NCBI GenBank assembly: GCA_964356415.1
Contig: CAYHHK010000006.1
Span: forward strand, 1 to 58,697
DNA from: JAPLDB01 sp964356415
Lineage (GTDB): Bacteria > Bacteroidota > Bacteroidia > AKYH767-A > 2013-40CM-41-45
DNA: 58,697 nt
Direction: 5' to 3'
Shown here: piece after piece, positions 25,510 through 35,291 of the stretch
Layout of the letters: every line of letters begins with the position of its first letter
Numbering within the stretch: position 1 is the first letter of the stretch
Translations under genes and position numbers: made by a program
The notes under the pieces: model-generated
Told to the model about the DNA's origin: nothing
The model's database searches: none
Seen by the model: the letters and a program-made list of their open reading frames with translations, nothing else

Positions 25510-26811
25510 TTAGTTATCATTATACACCCGTCCCTGCCGCCACACATCCACAGCCCGCATCCAGCTTCCTTCAAACAGTGGTTCCCGTGTAAGCTGGTAA
25601 TCATTGTCCGTAAATGGATTGATCACTTTTGTAAAGAAAAAATTCAGTGAGAGTGCATTGTTTGGTGTGCCGTAAATCCAGCTTTCAGCATTGGAGCTTT
25701 TGTACACGCTGTTCGGTTTCCCGAAAATCGTGTAAACCATTCCGCGATCTGTCCTCCACCCCTCAGTATAGGAGGAAAAGTATTGGTTTGCTTCGCGAAT
25801 GCGGGTGTAATATTTTTTGATCAGCTGTTTGGTGCGTTCGGAATTACCGCCAAGGTTTAGCCAGAATTTATCCATCGCTTCTTTTTTATTCTGACCGGAT
25901 TTCATCTCTTCAAATTCCCTTCTTGTAGTAAGGTAACGAACACATTCCAGCATCTGATCAGGGGAAGTGACGGCAGGGAAAGATCGAGGGTAAACAAAAA
26001 CCGTAATGCCGTTTTTACCGGTTGTGTCAGATTGGAAATGGTAAAAGCCTTTTTGCTTTAAAGGGATAAAGTTGGTATCGTTTTCTTCATACGTAAATGT
26101 ATGATCAGGGAGATAGTTGAATTCATCCCTTGTGTCATAACTGAATGGAGGAGGAGCAAGCGGAAAGTTTCTGTTATAGGCCCTGACGTATAATATTTTA
26201 ACAGCAGGATCCCGGAAAACGATTTTGATTGAATCATCTTCGTTGACGTAATTTTTGAAAGAAGAATTTGTTTCGCCTTTAATGGAAATAGAAAAGCTTT
26301 GGCGGCTGTCGGGTGATGAATTATCTACGGGAATATAATAAGTTTCTTCAAAATGCTTTTGGTTATCGCTTATTGTTACAGCAAGAAGCATTTCGCTTTT
26401 CTTTCGTAATCGGAAGGTAACATCATAAACTTTTCTGGTATTCTTATCTTTTTCGTTGATAAGGCAACTCAAGCTTCCACTGTCAAGGATCGTGTTAATG
26501 CTTTCATATGCCTCTGTGAGTTTGTAATTTATGGTAAAAGAGGCGCTGAAGCTATCGTCGGTTTGTCGGCTGAAAAGGAATGATTTGTTGTTTAATAGGA
26601 TGCTTAACGCCGACGTTGTGTCTGATAAATGATGAACCATAAATTCAGGATTGTAGATACGGTCACCTGCATTGTATAAATTTGAAAGATTTACAACACT
26701 CAGGTCTTTTGTACCTGTACATGACTGCAGCAGGAACCATGCACAAATTAGGTTAATAAGCGAAAAATGTTTTGATCTTTCGTTGTTTGATACCAGAAAA
26801 TGTTTCCTCAT
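25510..26811 (-). CDS. GWxTD domain-containing lipoprotein
   Basis: 433 residues. The N-terminus has a hydrophobic stretch ending in a lipobox-like site (LICAWFLLQSC, Cys at about residue 31), so it is probably a periplasm-facing or surface lipoprotein. The GWxTD signature appears near residue 350 in YTEGWRTDRGMVYTIFGKP, followed by SNAESWIYG, both typical of this Bacteroidota/Acidobacteriota family. The middle portion is beta-rich. Its start overlaps the rmuC stop by 4 bp (ATGA), so the two are translationally coupled. The molecular role of GWxTD proteins is not established. Confidence 0.87.
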   Translation of the reverse strand: MRKHFLVSNNERSKHFSLINLICAWFLLQSCTGTKDLSVVNLSNLYNAGDRIYNPEFMVHHLSDTTSALSILLNNKSFLFSRQTDDSFSASFTINYKLTEAYESINTILDSGSLSCLINEKDKNTRKVYDVTFRLRKKSEMLLAVTISDNQKHFEETYYIPVDNSSPDSRQSFSISIKGETNSSFKNYVNEDDSIKIVFRDPAVKILYVRAYNRNFPLAPPPFSYDTRDEFNYLPDHTFTYEENDTNFIPLKQKGFYHFQSDTTGKNGITVFVYPRSFPAVTSPDQMLECVRYLTTRREFEEMKSGQNKKEAMDKFWLNLGGNSERTKQLIKKYYTRIREANQYFSSYTEGWRTDRGMVYTIFGKPNSVYKSSNAESWIYGTPNNALSLNFFFTKVINPFTDNDYQLTREPLFEGSWMRAVDVWRQGRVYNDN

Positions 26812-28145
26812 AATGGCAATGAAAAATCATCAGCTCTTTCAATCAGTGCAGGAGAAAGATTTTTTGAAGACTTGGCTCCCAGTGCTTTTAATTTTTCGGC
26901 GCTGCCAACAAGATTCCCCCTTCCTTCAGAAAGTTTTTTCATTGCATCCACGTAGTTGGCTTTTGCTGAATCCATCTTCTTGCCGACTTCTGTCAGGTCT
27001 TCGACGAATGAAACAAACTTATCATACAATTTCCCACCTTGCTCCGCAATCTCAAGTGCGTTCTTTGTTTGACGCTCTTGTTTCCAGATGGAAGAGATGG
27101 TGCGTAATGTGGCCAGTAAGGTAGTCGGGCTTACGATGACAACCTTGCGGTCCCATGCATAAGCAAATAATTCATTGTCCGCCTGAATGGCTGTGCTAAA
27201 GCTAGATTCAATCGGCATAAACAGCAACACAAAATCAGGCGTATCAAGTTTTGTTTCAACCTGGTATTTTTTCTCACTCAGATTTTTGATATGGCTCTTT
27301 ACTGAGGTAACATGCAGTAAGAGTTGTCTGCCGCAGTCATCGTCATCAGTTGCGTTGACCATGGCTTCATAGGCCACCAATGAAACTTTTGCGTCAACAA
27401 TGATGAATTTGTTTTCAGGCAGCAGGATGATTACATCTGGTTGAATTCTTCTTCCTTCATCGGTGAGAAAACTTTCCTGGGTCTTATATTCCTTTCCTTT
27501 TTCAAGACCTGACCGCTCCAGTATTTTTTCCAGAATAATTTCTCCCCAATTGCCTTGTTTCTTTGTATCTCCCTTTAGGGCGCGTGTGAGATTAATGGCC
27601 TCTTCACTGATTTGCTTATTCAACTCAACCAGACTTTTTATTTCTCCCTTCAATGAATTGCGTTCAGCAGCTTCTGCTTTATATGTATTGTCTACCTTTT
27701 TTTCGAAGTCAAGTATTTTTTCTTTCAGCGGATTCAAAATAATATCCATGTTTGATTTATTTTGTTCAGTAAATTTATTGCCCTTGTCCTCCAAAATTTT
27801 ATTTGCAATATTCTCAAATTCAGTCTGAAATTTTTTCTGAAGACCTTCCATTTCAGCTTTGCCTGATTCCAGCTTTTCTGCTAAATTCTCATTTGTCGTT
27901 TTCAACTGCGCAATCTGCCAATTCAAATCAAGGCTGTTTTTCCTTTCTTCTTCAAGGTTGCGGGTAATCGTTTCCAGCTGAATTTTTTGCTGGGTTGACC
28001 GCTCAGATAGTGTTGCCTTTTCTTTTTCTGAGTCACTGATTTGTTTCAATAGGTCCTTTTCGGACAATTGGCTTTTGTTCCTCGAAAGAAGAAATCCGAT
28101 GGCTGCACCTGCTAAGACACCGATTATTATGAGTAAAATGTTCAT
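26808..28145 (-). CDS. rmuC: DNA recombination protein RmuC homologue
   Basis: 445 residues. An N-terminal membrane anchor (NILLIIIGVLAGAAIGFLL) and a long coiled coil (about 30-180) are followed by the RmuC nuclease-like domain: KKQGNWGEIILEKILERSG, IQPDVIILLPENKFIIVDAKVSL (restriction-endonuclease-like D...DxK core) and LLFMPIESSF. RmuC limits recombination at inverted repeats in E. coli; the exact activity is not settled. It is first in the minus-strand group rmuC, GWxTD, rlmB. The ATG start is clear. Confidence 0.93.
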   Translation of the reverse strand: MNILLIIIGVLAGAAIGFLLSRNKSQLSEKDLLKQISDSEKEKATLSERSTQQKIQLETITRNLEEERKNSLDLNWQIAQLKTTNENLAEKLESGKAEMEGLQKKFQTEFENIANKILEDKGNKFTEQNKSNMDIILNPLKEKILDFEKKVDNTYKAEAAERNSLKGEIKSLVELNKQISEEAINLTRALKGDTKKQGNWGEIILEKILERSGLEKGKEYKTQESFLTDEGRRIQPDVIILLPENKFIIVDAKVSLVAYEAMVNATDDDDCGRQLLLHVTSVKSHIKNLSEKKYQVETKLDTPDFVLLFMPIESSFSTAIQADNELFAYAWDRKVVIVSPTTLLATLRTISSIWKQERQTKNALEIAEQGGKLYDKFVSFVEDLTEVGKKMDSAKANYVDAMKKLSEGRGNLVGSAEKLKALGAKSSKNLSPALIERADDFSLPL

Positions 28146-28405
28146 GAATGAATCTTTTTGTAAAAGTAGCGAAACCTTTGAAATTTAATTCTTATTTATG
28201 TTTTCCGAAAAACCCTTTCATTTTTGCAGTTGTCGATTCGGCATCCCAAGATGCTTTAGATGCCTCTCTGATTACCAAAAAAAGATGCTATTTCATTAAA
28301 TATGTACGAATTTGTACTATTGCACTAAACATATTTACTCGGAAAGTGTCTTTCCTTTCCCTGAATATTAATTTTTTTATTCTATTTTACTAATAAATCT
28401 TCTTT

Positions 28406-30094
28406 ATGAAAAAAAATGTCTGCTCCATTGGTTTTTGCTTATTTCTTTTTCTTTTATCACCCGCCTCTTCAGCACAGCAATGGGGTGACTACACCTTGTA
28501 CAGCACCATGAATGGGTCATATGCTTACCTGCTTGATACCAATGGTACCAACTACCATACATGGACATTCACCAGTACAAATCGAACAGGATATTCTACG
28601 TATATGATGCCCGGAGGAACACTTGTAAGGTCTGTTTCTCATTCAGGCAATTCATTTAATGGCGGAGGAATGACCGGGCAAGTTCAAAAGGTAGACTGGA
28701 ACGGAAATATTATCTGGGATTATGTTTATTCAACAACGCAATATTGCATGCACCATGATATTTGTCCTATGCCCAATGGTAATGTAATGCTGATTTCTTA
28801 TGAATTAAAAACTTCCGCCTTGGTTTCTGCTGCAGGAAGTACGTCTGCAATAACCATGTGGCCTGATAAAATTGTAGAAGTCCAGCCTACAGGAGCAACT
28901 ACCGGAACAATCGTATGGGAATGGCATGTTTGGGATCACCTGGTTCAAAATGTAGATTCAACAAAGGCGAATTATCAGTCTAGTATTATTGACCATCCTG
29001 AGCTGCTAAATATTAACTACCAGACTCAAAAGGACTGGATGCACATGAATGGTATTGATTACAATCCACTGCTTGATCAGATTGTTGTCAGTTCACATAA
29101 TTTGGATGAGATGTATGTAATTGACCACAGTACCACGACTGCAGAAGCTGCCGGTCATACCGGAGGAAGATCAGGTAAGGGAGGCGACTTTCTTTACAGG
29201 TGGGGAAATCCTGCTGCTTATCAGGCGCCGGGAGTGGCAGTTTTTAACGTAATGCATGACGCTCATTGGATTCCGTTTGATTGCCCGCGTGCCGGATATT
29301 TAGTCGGCTTTAATAACAAAGGAATTTCTTCCAACCAGTCATGTGTTGATTTCATTAATCCTCCTTATGACGGATATAACTATTTGCATACTGCAGGGAC
29401 TGCTTACGCGCCTTCTACATACGACTTTCGGCTTGCTGCGAATGGCTATTCAAGCAACATGGGTAACTCTCACCAGCTCCCTAATGGAAACATGCTGGTA
29501 TGCGTTGCAACAGCAGGATACATTTACGAAATTGACAGCAACCAGAATGTACTATGGTCGAAAACAACCGGAGGATCAACCCCGCATGCATATCGTTATA
29601 CGGCTTGCTACACTGCCGGTACACAACCGGTTACACCTTTAGTAACCAATAATAGCGATACGCTTTTTGCTTCTACTGCTGCAGCAACCTATGTCTGGTA
29701 TTTTAACGGAGTGGTTATTCCGGGTGCTGCATCTCAGTCATATTCGCCAACTCAAAATGGAAATTACCAGGTGCAGGCAGTTGATGCCGGAGGATGCGCA
29801 TCTGCAATTTCATTTCCTTACAACTATCTGAGCCTTGGGATTAGCACAGGAGCTAAGTCTTATGAATTGTCTCTTTTTCCAAACCCATCATCTGGAATAG
29901 TTACTGTTGAAGGGGCTTTTTCATGGGCAAGCAATTATAAGATAATTGTAACTGACATGGTTGGTAAAGTTGTTTTCAGAGGTGAGAAGAAGAAAAATGT
30001 TGATTTGTCATATTTTGAAAATGGCATGTATCAGTTTACCGTCCTCACTGAGGATGGAAGAATTCTCACGCAAAAACTGATGCTCCTGAAGTAA
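28406..30094 (+). CDS. Arylsulfotransferase-like protein with T9SS sorting domain (copy 1)
   Basis: 562 residues. Signal peptide MKKNVCSIGFCLFLFLLSPASSA, then QQWGDYTLYS. Residues about 25-410 match the ASST-like beta-propeller: MHHDICPMPNGNVMLIS, MWPDKIVEVQPTG, IVWEWHVWDHLVQ, HMNGIDYNPLLDQIVVSS, VIDHSTTTAEAAGHTGG, GDFLYRWGNP and VMHDAHWIP. In this family His residues of such motifs take part in sulfate transfer between phenolic compounds; I cannot say which is catalytic. An Ig-like module (YVWYFNGVVIPGA) and a type A sorting domain (LSLFPNPSSGIVTVEG to KLMLLK) follow. A near-identical gene layout lies 122 bp downstream. The combination implies a surface or secreted enzyme. Confidence 0.85.
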   Translation: MKKNVCSIGFCLFLFLLSPASSAQQWGDYTLYSTMNGSYAYLLDTNGTNYHTWTFTSTNRTGYSTYMMPGGTLVRSVSHSGNSFNGGGMTGQVQKVDWNGNIIWDYVYSTTQYCMHHDICPMPNGNVMLISYELKTSALVSAAGSTSAITMWPDKIVEVQPTGATTGTIVWEWHVWDHLVQNVDSTKANYQSSIIDHPELLNINYQTQKDWMHMNGIDYNPLLDQIVVSSHNLDEMYVIDHSTTTAEAAGHTGGRSGKGGDFLYRWGNPAAYQAPGVAVFNVMHDAHWIPFDCPRAGYLVGFNNKGISSNQSCVDFINPPYDGYNYLHTAGTAYAPSTYDFRLAANGYSSNMGNSHQLPNGNMLVCVATAGYIYEIDSNQNVLWSKTTGGSTPHAYRYTACYTAGTQPVTPLVTNNSDTLFASTAAATYVWYFNGVVIPGAASQSYSPTQNGNYQVQAVDAGGCASAISFPYNYLSLGISTGAKSYELSLFPNPSSGIVTVEGAFSWASNYKIIVTDMVGKVVFRGEKKKNVDLSYFENGMYQFTVLTEDGRILTQKLMLLK

Positions 30095-30216
30095 CCGGAG
30101 ATTTCTTTCCGCCTCAACAAAATTCGATTTTTTTCTAAGTTCATTAAACCTTCATCAGGTTTCAATGTCTTGGATGACCACCATTATTTTCATTTTTCAA
30201 AACTCCTGACTAACCT

Positions 30217-31905
30217 ATGCTACAACCAAAGAAGACCTTCAGTTTATTAGTTTCTTTTTTTATTTTTGTATCTGTTTCATTCTCTCAGCAATGGGGAGAC
30301 TACACATTATATAGTGTAAAAAACAGTTCGGTGGCATACCTGATCGATACAAACAGTACTACTTATCATACATGGAGCGGTTTGTCACCATCTACTGCTT
30401 ATTCGAGTTATCTGTTGCCCGGCGGTGATCTTATCAGAACAGTAAATCACTCCGGCAATATTTTTTCAGGAGGAGCAATGACCGGTGAGTTTGAAAAAGT
30501 TGATTACAATGGGAATCTCCTCTGGGACTTTGTCTATTCAACATCTGCATATTGTTCCCATCATGATATCTGTCCGTTGCCCAATGGAAATGTATTGCTG
30601 ATTGCCTACGAATCCAAAACATCTGCAGAGGTTACCCAGGCCGGTTGTTCTGCATCAATTACAATGTGGCCGGATAAAATTGTGGAAGTTCAACAAATCG
30701 GATTAACCACCGGAACTGTTGTTTGGGAATGGCATCTTTGGGATCATCTCTGCCAGAGTTTTAATTCAACAAAGGATAATTATGTTGCCAACACATCCGA
30801 TCATCCGGAATTATTTAATATTAATTACAATCCGTTGAAAGAGATCTGGCATGCCAATGGCCTCGATTATAATCCTGTTTTAGATCAGGTCATCATAAGT
30901 GCTCACAATTCAAATGAGGTTTATATAATTGATCACAGTACCACCACAGCTGAGGCTGCCGGTCATACAGGTGGTTTGGGAGGACGAGGCGGGGATTTTT
31001 TATACCGCTGGGGTAAACCTGCAACTTATGGTCAGTCTGGTTCTGCAATTTTCAATGTAGTGCACGATGCTCACTGGATACCTGAAGAATACATCAATGG
31101 CGGACGAATTGTCGGATTTAACAACAATGGAATTTCAAACTCAATTTCTTGTGTTGATCAAATCGAAACACCATTGAACGGTTACAATTATCTTTATACA
31201 CCCAATACTGCCTATGTTCCCTCTACATATACTTCACGGCTTGCATGTACAGGCCATACAAATAATGAGGGAGGTTCACAGCAATTGCCAAATGGAAATC
31301 AATTGGTTTGTGTTGCTTTTTCCGGTCTTATCTATGAGGTCGATCCTGCAGGAAACACCATTTGGTCGGTTTCAATTCCCGGTGTTGTATCACAGGCCTT
31401 CAGGTATTCGGATTGCTATGTGAATAACCAGCCTCCTCCAATTCCCGCCATTTCACAAAACGGAGCAGTGTTAACATCGAGCCCTGCAGCAGTTTACCAG
31501 TGGTATTTGAATGGTGCTAAGATATCCGGTGAAACAAGCCAAAGTTATACAGCTTCGCAATCCGGTATTTACCTTGTTAGAACCACCGATTCAAATGGCT
31601 GCGTTTATAGGTATTCTTCAAATCTGAATTATTCATCAACTTCTTCTGTAAGCCAGAATTCACTCCTGATGGACAAGTATAAGATATACCCGAATCCTTC
31701 TACTGCCATTGTACGCATAGAAAATCAATTTTCTCCGACAGCATCCTTTGATGTTTCTGTTTCTGATATTGCAGGCAGAACCATCCTGCAAATGAAGAAC
31801 ATAAATTTTGTAGATTTGTCACATTACGACGGAGGGGTTTATAGTTTTTTGATCACGGAAGAAGACGGAGACAGCTTTACCCAAAGAATAATTTTGATTA
31901 AATAA
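30217..31905 (+). CDS. Arylsulfotransferase-like protein with T9SS sorting domain (copy 2)
   Basis: 562 residues, exactly the length of the preceding paralogue and similar along its whole length by eye, so the pair arose by tandem duplication. Signal peptide ends near FSQ|QWGDYT. Conserved blocks are SHHDICPLPNGNVLLIAYE, MWPDKIVEVQQIG, VVWEWHLWDHLCQ, HANGLDYNPVLDQVIISA and VVHDAHWIP. The Ig-like module has YQWYLNGAKISGE. The sorting domain runs from YKIYPNPSTAIVRIEN to RIILIK. Silent and replacement differences are spread out, so the duplication is not recent. It is followed after 21 bp by the starch-binding-like gene, suggesting a shared transcript. Confidence 0.85.
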   Translation: MLQPKKTFSLLVSFFIFVSVSFSQQWGDYTLYSVKNSSVAYLIDTNSTTYHTWSGLSPSTAYSSYLLPGGDLIRTVNHSGNIFSGGAMTGEFEKVDYNGNLLWDFVYSTSAYCSHHDICPLPNGNVLLIAYESKTSAEVTQAGCSASITMWPDKIVEVQQIGLTTGTVVWEWHLWDHLCQSFNSTKDNYVANTSDHPELFNINYNPLKEIWHANGLDYNPVLDQVIISAHNSNEVYIIDHSTTTAEAAGHTGGLGGRGGDFLYRWGKPATYGQSGSAIFNVVHDAHWIPEEYINGGRIVGFNNNGISNSISCVDQIETPLNGYNYLYTPNTAYVPSTYTSRLACTGHTNNEGGSQQLPNGNQLVCVAFSGLIYEVDPAGNTIWSVSIPGVVSQAFRYSDCYVNNQPPPIPAISQNGAVLTSSPAAVYQWYLNGAKISGETSQSYTASQSGIYLVRTTDSNGCVYRYSSNLNYSSTSSVSQNSLLMDKYKIYPNPSTAIVRIENQFSPTASFDVSVSDIAGRTILQMKNINFVDLSHYDGGVYSFLITEEDGDSFTQRIILIK

Positions 31906-31926
31906 ATATTAATTGCCGGGAATGTT

Positions 31927-32931
31927 ATGAAAAGAACTCTTACTGTAATTGTGCTTCTGTTGTTGAGCACTTCTATTTTTGCCAAAAAGGTAAAGTTTGC
32001 TGTGAATATGACTCCTGTTTTTGCTTTGGGAGATTCTGTTCACGCAGCCGGCGTTCACATCTACGGAAATTTTCAGGGAGCGGCCGGCTATCCTTTTGAC
32101 TGGGATCCGGGATCAACAATTATGATTCGTGACAGTGTAGATACCCTCCTATACAGCATCATAGTAGACATCCCTGCTTTTTACGTTTATGAATACCGTT
32201 TCATCAATGGAGACCAGACATATGAAGTTGAGTTTGTTCCTAGTGAATCTCGTGTCAATGGTAATTTTGATGATAACCGATGGCTTTATGTGGACTCGCT
32301 TGCAAACGATACTACATTTATCGGGATACTACCTTTCTCAGCCAATGCCCCGGATGGATTGACACTTGTGCGGTTTAAAGTGAATATGAACAATGAAACC
32401 GTTCATCCTGATGGCATTCACATTGCTGGATCATTTCAGGGTTGGGATCCGGCTTCTGCCAGAATGGGGGAAGTGTTAGACCTCACCGGTATTTATGAAT
32501 ATCAGGCTTATCTGCCATTCGGAACCTACAACTACAAATTCGTGAATGGAAATACGTCCGCAGGATATGAATATGTTTCAGGTGCTTGTGCAACAGGAGG
32601 GCAGCGTTCGGTAACGCTGACACAGGACGTTATGATCGATCCGGTTAATTTCTCGAGTTGTCTTGTGGGAGTTTCGGAGAATAATTTTGAAAAGAATATT
32701 TCAATGTTTCCGAATCCTGCAAATACTAAAGTTAGAATTGAATTCAATGATGCAGGATGTGATCATGAGGTTTCAGTGCTTGACCTGACAGGACGTAATA
32801 TACTTTCTTATGAAGACGCAGGAAATAATTATTTGCAAATTGACATTGATGCCTTTCAGAATGGAGTTTACTTTGTCAGCGTCATTAATAGTGAAGGGTC
32901 AAAGGCAACTTTAAAATTGATCGTTCAATAA
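31927..32931 (+). CDS. Secreted protein with two glycogen/starch-binding-like domains
   Basis: 334 residues with a signal peptide (TLTVIVLLLLSTSIFA, then KKVKF). Two similar immunoglobulin-like modules: residues about 20-140 (VKFAVNMTPVFALGDSVHAAG, VHIYGNFQGAAGYPFDWDPG, YEYRFINGDQTYE) and about 145-240 (VRFKVNMNNETVHPDGIHIAG, SFQGWDPASARM, YNYKFVNG). The pattern GNFQGW-D-P and YxYKFVNG resembles CBM20/CBM48-type starch-binding folds. No catalytic domain is present. A type A sorting domain follows (ISMFPNPANTKVRIEF to LKLIVQ). Starts 21 bp after the second arylsulfotransferase. Likely a surface glycan-binding protein; the ligand is inferred from fold only. Confidence 0.82.
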   Translation: MKRTLTVIVLLLLSTSIFAKKVKFAVNMTPVFALGDSVHAAGVHIYGNFQGAAGYPFDWDPGSTIMIRDSVDTLLYSIIVDIPAFYVYEYRFINGDQTYEVEFVPSESRVNGNFDDNRWLYVDSLANDTTFIGILPFSANAPDGLTLVRFKVNMNNETVHPDGIHIAGSFQGWDPASARMGEVLDLTGIYEYQAYLPFGTYNYKFVNGNTSAGYEYVSGACATGGQRSVTLTQDVMIDPVNFSSCLVGVSENNFEKNISMFPNPANTKVRIEFNDAGCDHEVSVLDLTGRNILSYEDAGNNYLQIDIDAFQNGVYFVSVINSEGSKATLKLIVQ

Positions 32932-32950
32932 ATATTCAAAGGCAGTTCGA

Positions 32951-32999
32951 GGTGCAAGGCACGCAAGAGAAATTCTGAGCGAACTTTGCACCTTTTTTA
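32951..32999 (+). terminator. Possible terminator after the starch-binding-like gene
   Basis: GGTGCAA at 32951-32957 can pair with TTGCACC (32986-32992), followed by six T and TTAT-like sequence. The loop is long (28 nt), so this is only a moderate candidate. Confidence 0.4.
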
Positions 33000-33020
33000 T
33001 TTCTACAATTCTAAAAGAGC

Positions 33021-35291
33021 ATGAAAAATATTATTGTTGCAATACTCACTTTTTTCATTTCCCTGACAACAATTGATGCACAGACTTTTTATGACATCAA
33101 TTCCATCCAGGAGATAAACATTCACTTCAGTCAGCCCAACTGGGATTATCAGATGGATACTGCAAAGGAGGGGAGTGAAGGTTATATCCTTGCCGACTGG
33201 GCTGAGATCAATGGCGTTTTGTACGACAGCGTTGGTGTGAAATACAAGGGGAATAGTTCTTATGATTCTTCACAAGTTAAAAATCCATTACACATCTCAT
33301 TGGATGAATTCCGTGACCAGAGCTATGAAGGATTTACTGATATCAAGTTGGGTAATGGTTACGGTGATCCTTCAATGATTAGGGAGGCACTTGCATATTC
33401 TATTCTTCAGAACTACATGGATTGCCCCAAGTCCAATTATGCAAATGTATATATCAACGGAAGCCTCATTGGTTTGTTCTCTAATGATGAAAGCATCAGC
33501 AAGAAATTCTGTTCAGATCATTTTTACTCATCGAAGAATACTTTTGTAAAATGCAATCCCGAAATTACTTCTGCCGCTTTCAAGAGTAACCTCAAGTACA
33601 TTAACGCAGACAGCAGTTCTTACGAGATCCGGTACGACCTTCAATCTGATATTGGCTGGAATGACCTTGTTGCCCTTTGCGATTCGCTTACCAATAACCC
33701 TTCATCATTCAGCTCAATGGTTGATGTCGATAGGGTGATCTGGATGCTTGCCTTCAATAACGTATTGGTGAACCTCGACAGTTATAGCGGGGCCTTTGCC
33801 CAAAACCATTATGCGTACAAAGACATCACAGGTCATTTCAATCCTGTCGTTTGGGACCTCAATATGGCTTTCGGAGGATTTGCCTTTGCGGGAAGTCAGG
33901 GTGTTGGCTTGGGCACATTGGATACTGCAGGCATGAGAACGCTTTCTCCTTTGCTTCATTCAACGGAATCTGACTGGCCACTTATTGTGAATGTGTTAAA
34001 CAATCCAATGTATAAGAAAATGTACATTGCTCATATGCGTACCATCGTGGATGAAATGTTTGCCCAGGGGAATTATTTTTCCATTGCCACGCAACTTCAG
34101 GGGATCATCAATACTTCAGTTCAGAATGATGCGAACGCTTTTTTCAGTTATTCACAGTTTCAGAATGGCTTGACTGATGCAGTTACTGTAAGTAGCAGGG
34201 TGGTTCCCGGCATCAGCACACTGATGGATGCAAGAACAACTTACCTTCATTCAACTCCTGAATTCTTGCTGGTGCCACCGGTAATTTCAGGAGTGACACC
34301 AAGCGATACTGCACCTGCTTACCTGGCTCCATTTACGATTAGGGCAAATGTTTTCAATGCTGATCTCAATTCAGTGTATTTGGGTTATCGGTTTGATAAG
34401 GAAGAAAAATTTACAAGGATCCCGATGTACGACGACGGTTCCCACAATGATGGTGCAGCAGGAGACCTTTTGTATGGCTCGCCGGCCCTGACGATGAATG
34501 CTGCTTCCATGCAATGTTATGTATATGCAGAAAATGCTGACGCCGGAATTTTTTCTCCTGCCCGCGCAGAGCATGAATTTTATACTCTCAACGCAAACAT
34601 TCAGACAGCGAACGCAGGTGAAGTTGTGATCAATGAATTCCTGGCAGTAAATCAAAATGACACAGTGGATGAAAATGGTGCGCACGAAGACTGGATTGAA
34701 TTATACAATGCAACACCAAACCCACTCAATCTTTTCGGATTGTACCTGTCGGATACGTATACCAATCTTACCAAATTTTCCTTTCCCGAAAATTCAGTGA
34801 TTCAGCCAAACGGATACCTGATGATCTGGGCTGATGAGGACAACACTACTACGGGTGAGATCCATTGCAATTTTAAATTGTCATCTAATGGTGAGTCTTT
34901 GCTGCTTAGCAATGCCGCCGGAAACATACTTGACAGCATTTCCTTTGGCACTCAAGCAGCTGATCATTCAACTGCAAGATGCCCAAATGTTATAGGTCCA
35001 TTTCTTGTGACAACAACGCCCACCTTCAAACAATCCAATATTTGCACCGATGGTATTGATGAATTGATGCCGAATCTTCTTTTCATATATCCAAATCCAG
35101 TGAGCGACATATTAAATATTGTTTCACAAGATAGTAAGGAGCGTATGTTCGAAATTGTAAATGCTTTTGGAGCAAAAGTTTTTGATGGAAAAGTTTCTTC
35201 TCTTGTGAAGGTCGATGTGAGTCACTTTTCGCCTGGTTTTTATGTATTCAGCGCAGAAGAAATAAAGAAGATGTTTTTGATCTTGAGGTAG
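33021..35291 (+). CDS. CotH kinase-like protein with lamin-tail and T9SS domains
   Basis: 756 residues. Signal peptide MKNIIVAILTFFISLTTIDA, then QTFYDI. CotH domain at about 25-330: VGVKYKGNSSYDSSQVKNPL, FTDIKLGNGYGDPSMIREALAY, NYANVYINGSLIGLFSNDES and VVWDLNMAFGG. CotH-family proteins are secreted protein kinases (known from Bacillus spore coats). The last motif is usually written WDxD; here the second acidic residue is Asn (WDLN), so activity is uncertain. A lamin-tail domain at about 530-650 begins EVVINEFLAVNQNDTVDENG and includes HEDWIELYNAT. The sorting domain starts LFIYPNPVSDILNIVS. Same strand and setting as the arylsulfotransferases upstream. Confidence 0.85.
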   Translation: MKNIIVAILTFFISLTTIDAQTFYDINSIQEINIHFSQPNWDYQMDTAKEGSEGYILADWAEINGVLYDSVGVKYKGNSSYDSSQVKNPLHISLDEFRDQSYEGFTDIKLGNGYGDPSMIREALAYSILQNYMDCPKSNYANVYINGSLIGLFSNDESISKKFCSDHFYSSKNTFVKCNPEITSAAFKSNLKYINADSSSYEIRYDLQSDIGWNDLVALCDSLTNNPSSFSSMVDVDRVIWMLAFNNVLVNLDSYSGAFAQNHYAYKDITGHFNPVVWDLNMAFGGFAFAGSQGVGLGTLDTAGMRTLSPLLHSTESDWPLIVNVLNNPMYKKMYIAHMRTIVDEMFAQGNYFSIATQLQGIINTSVQNDANAFFSYSQFQNGLTDAVTVSSRVVPGISTLMDARTTYLHSTPEFLLVPPVISGVTPSDTAPAYLAPFTIRANVFNADLNSVYLGYRFDKEEKFTRIPMYDDGSHNDGAAGDLLYGSPALTMNAASMQCYVYAENADAGIFSPARAEHEFYTLNANIQTANAGEVVINEFLAVNQNDTVDENGAHEDWIELYNATPNPLNLFGLYLSDTYTNLTKFSFPENSVIQPNGYLMIWADEDNTTTGEIHCNFKLSSNGESLLLSNAAGNILDSISFGTQAADHSTARCPNVIGPFLVTTTPTFKQSNICTDGIDELMPNLLFIYPNPVSDILNIVSQDSKERMFEIVNAFGAKVFDGKVSSLVKVDVSHFSPGFYVFSAEEIKKMFLILR

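Noticed and set aside
32941..32999. Possible small RNA or riboswitch between the starch-binding-like and CotH genes
   Set aside because: Only one weak long-loop stem before a T run; a terminator is the simpler reading.
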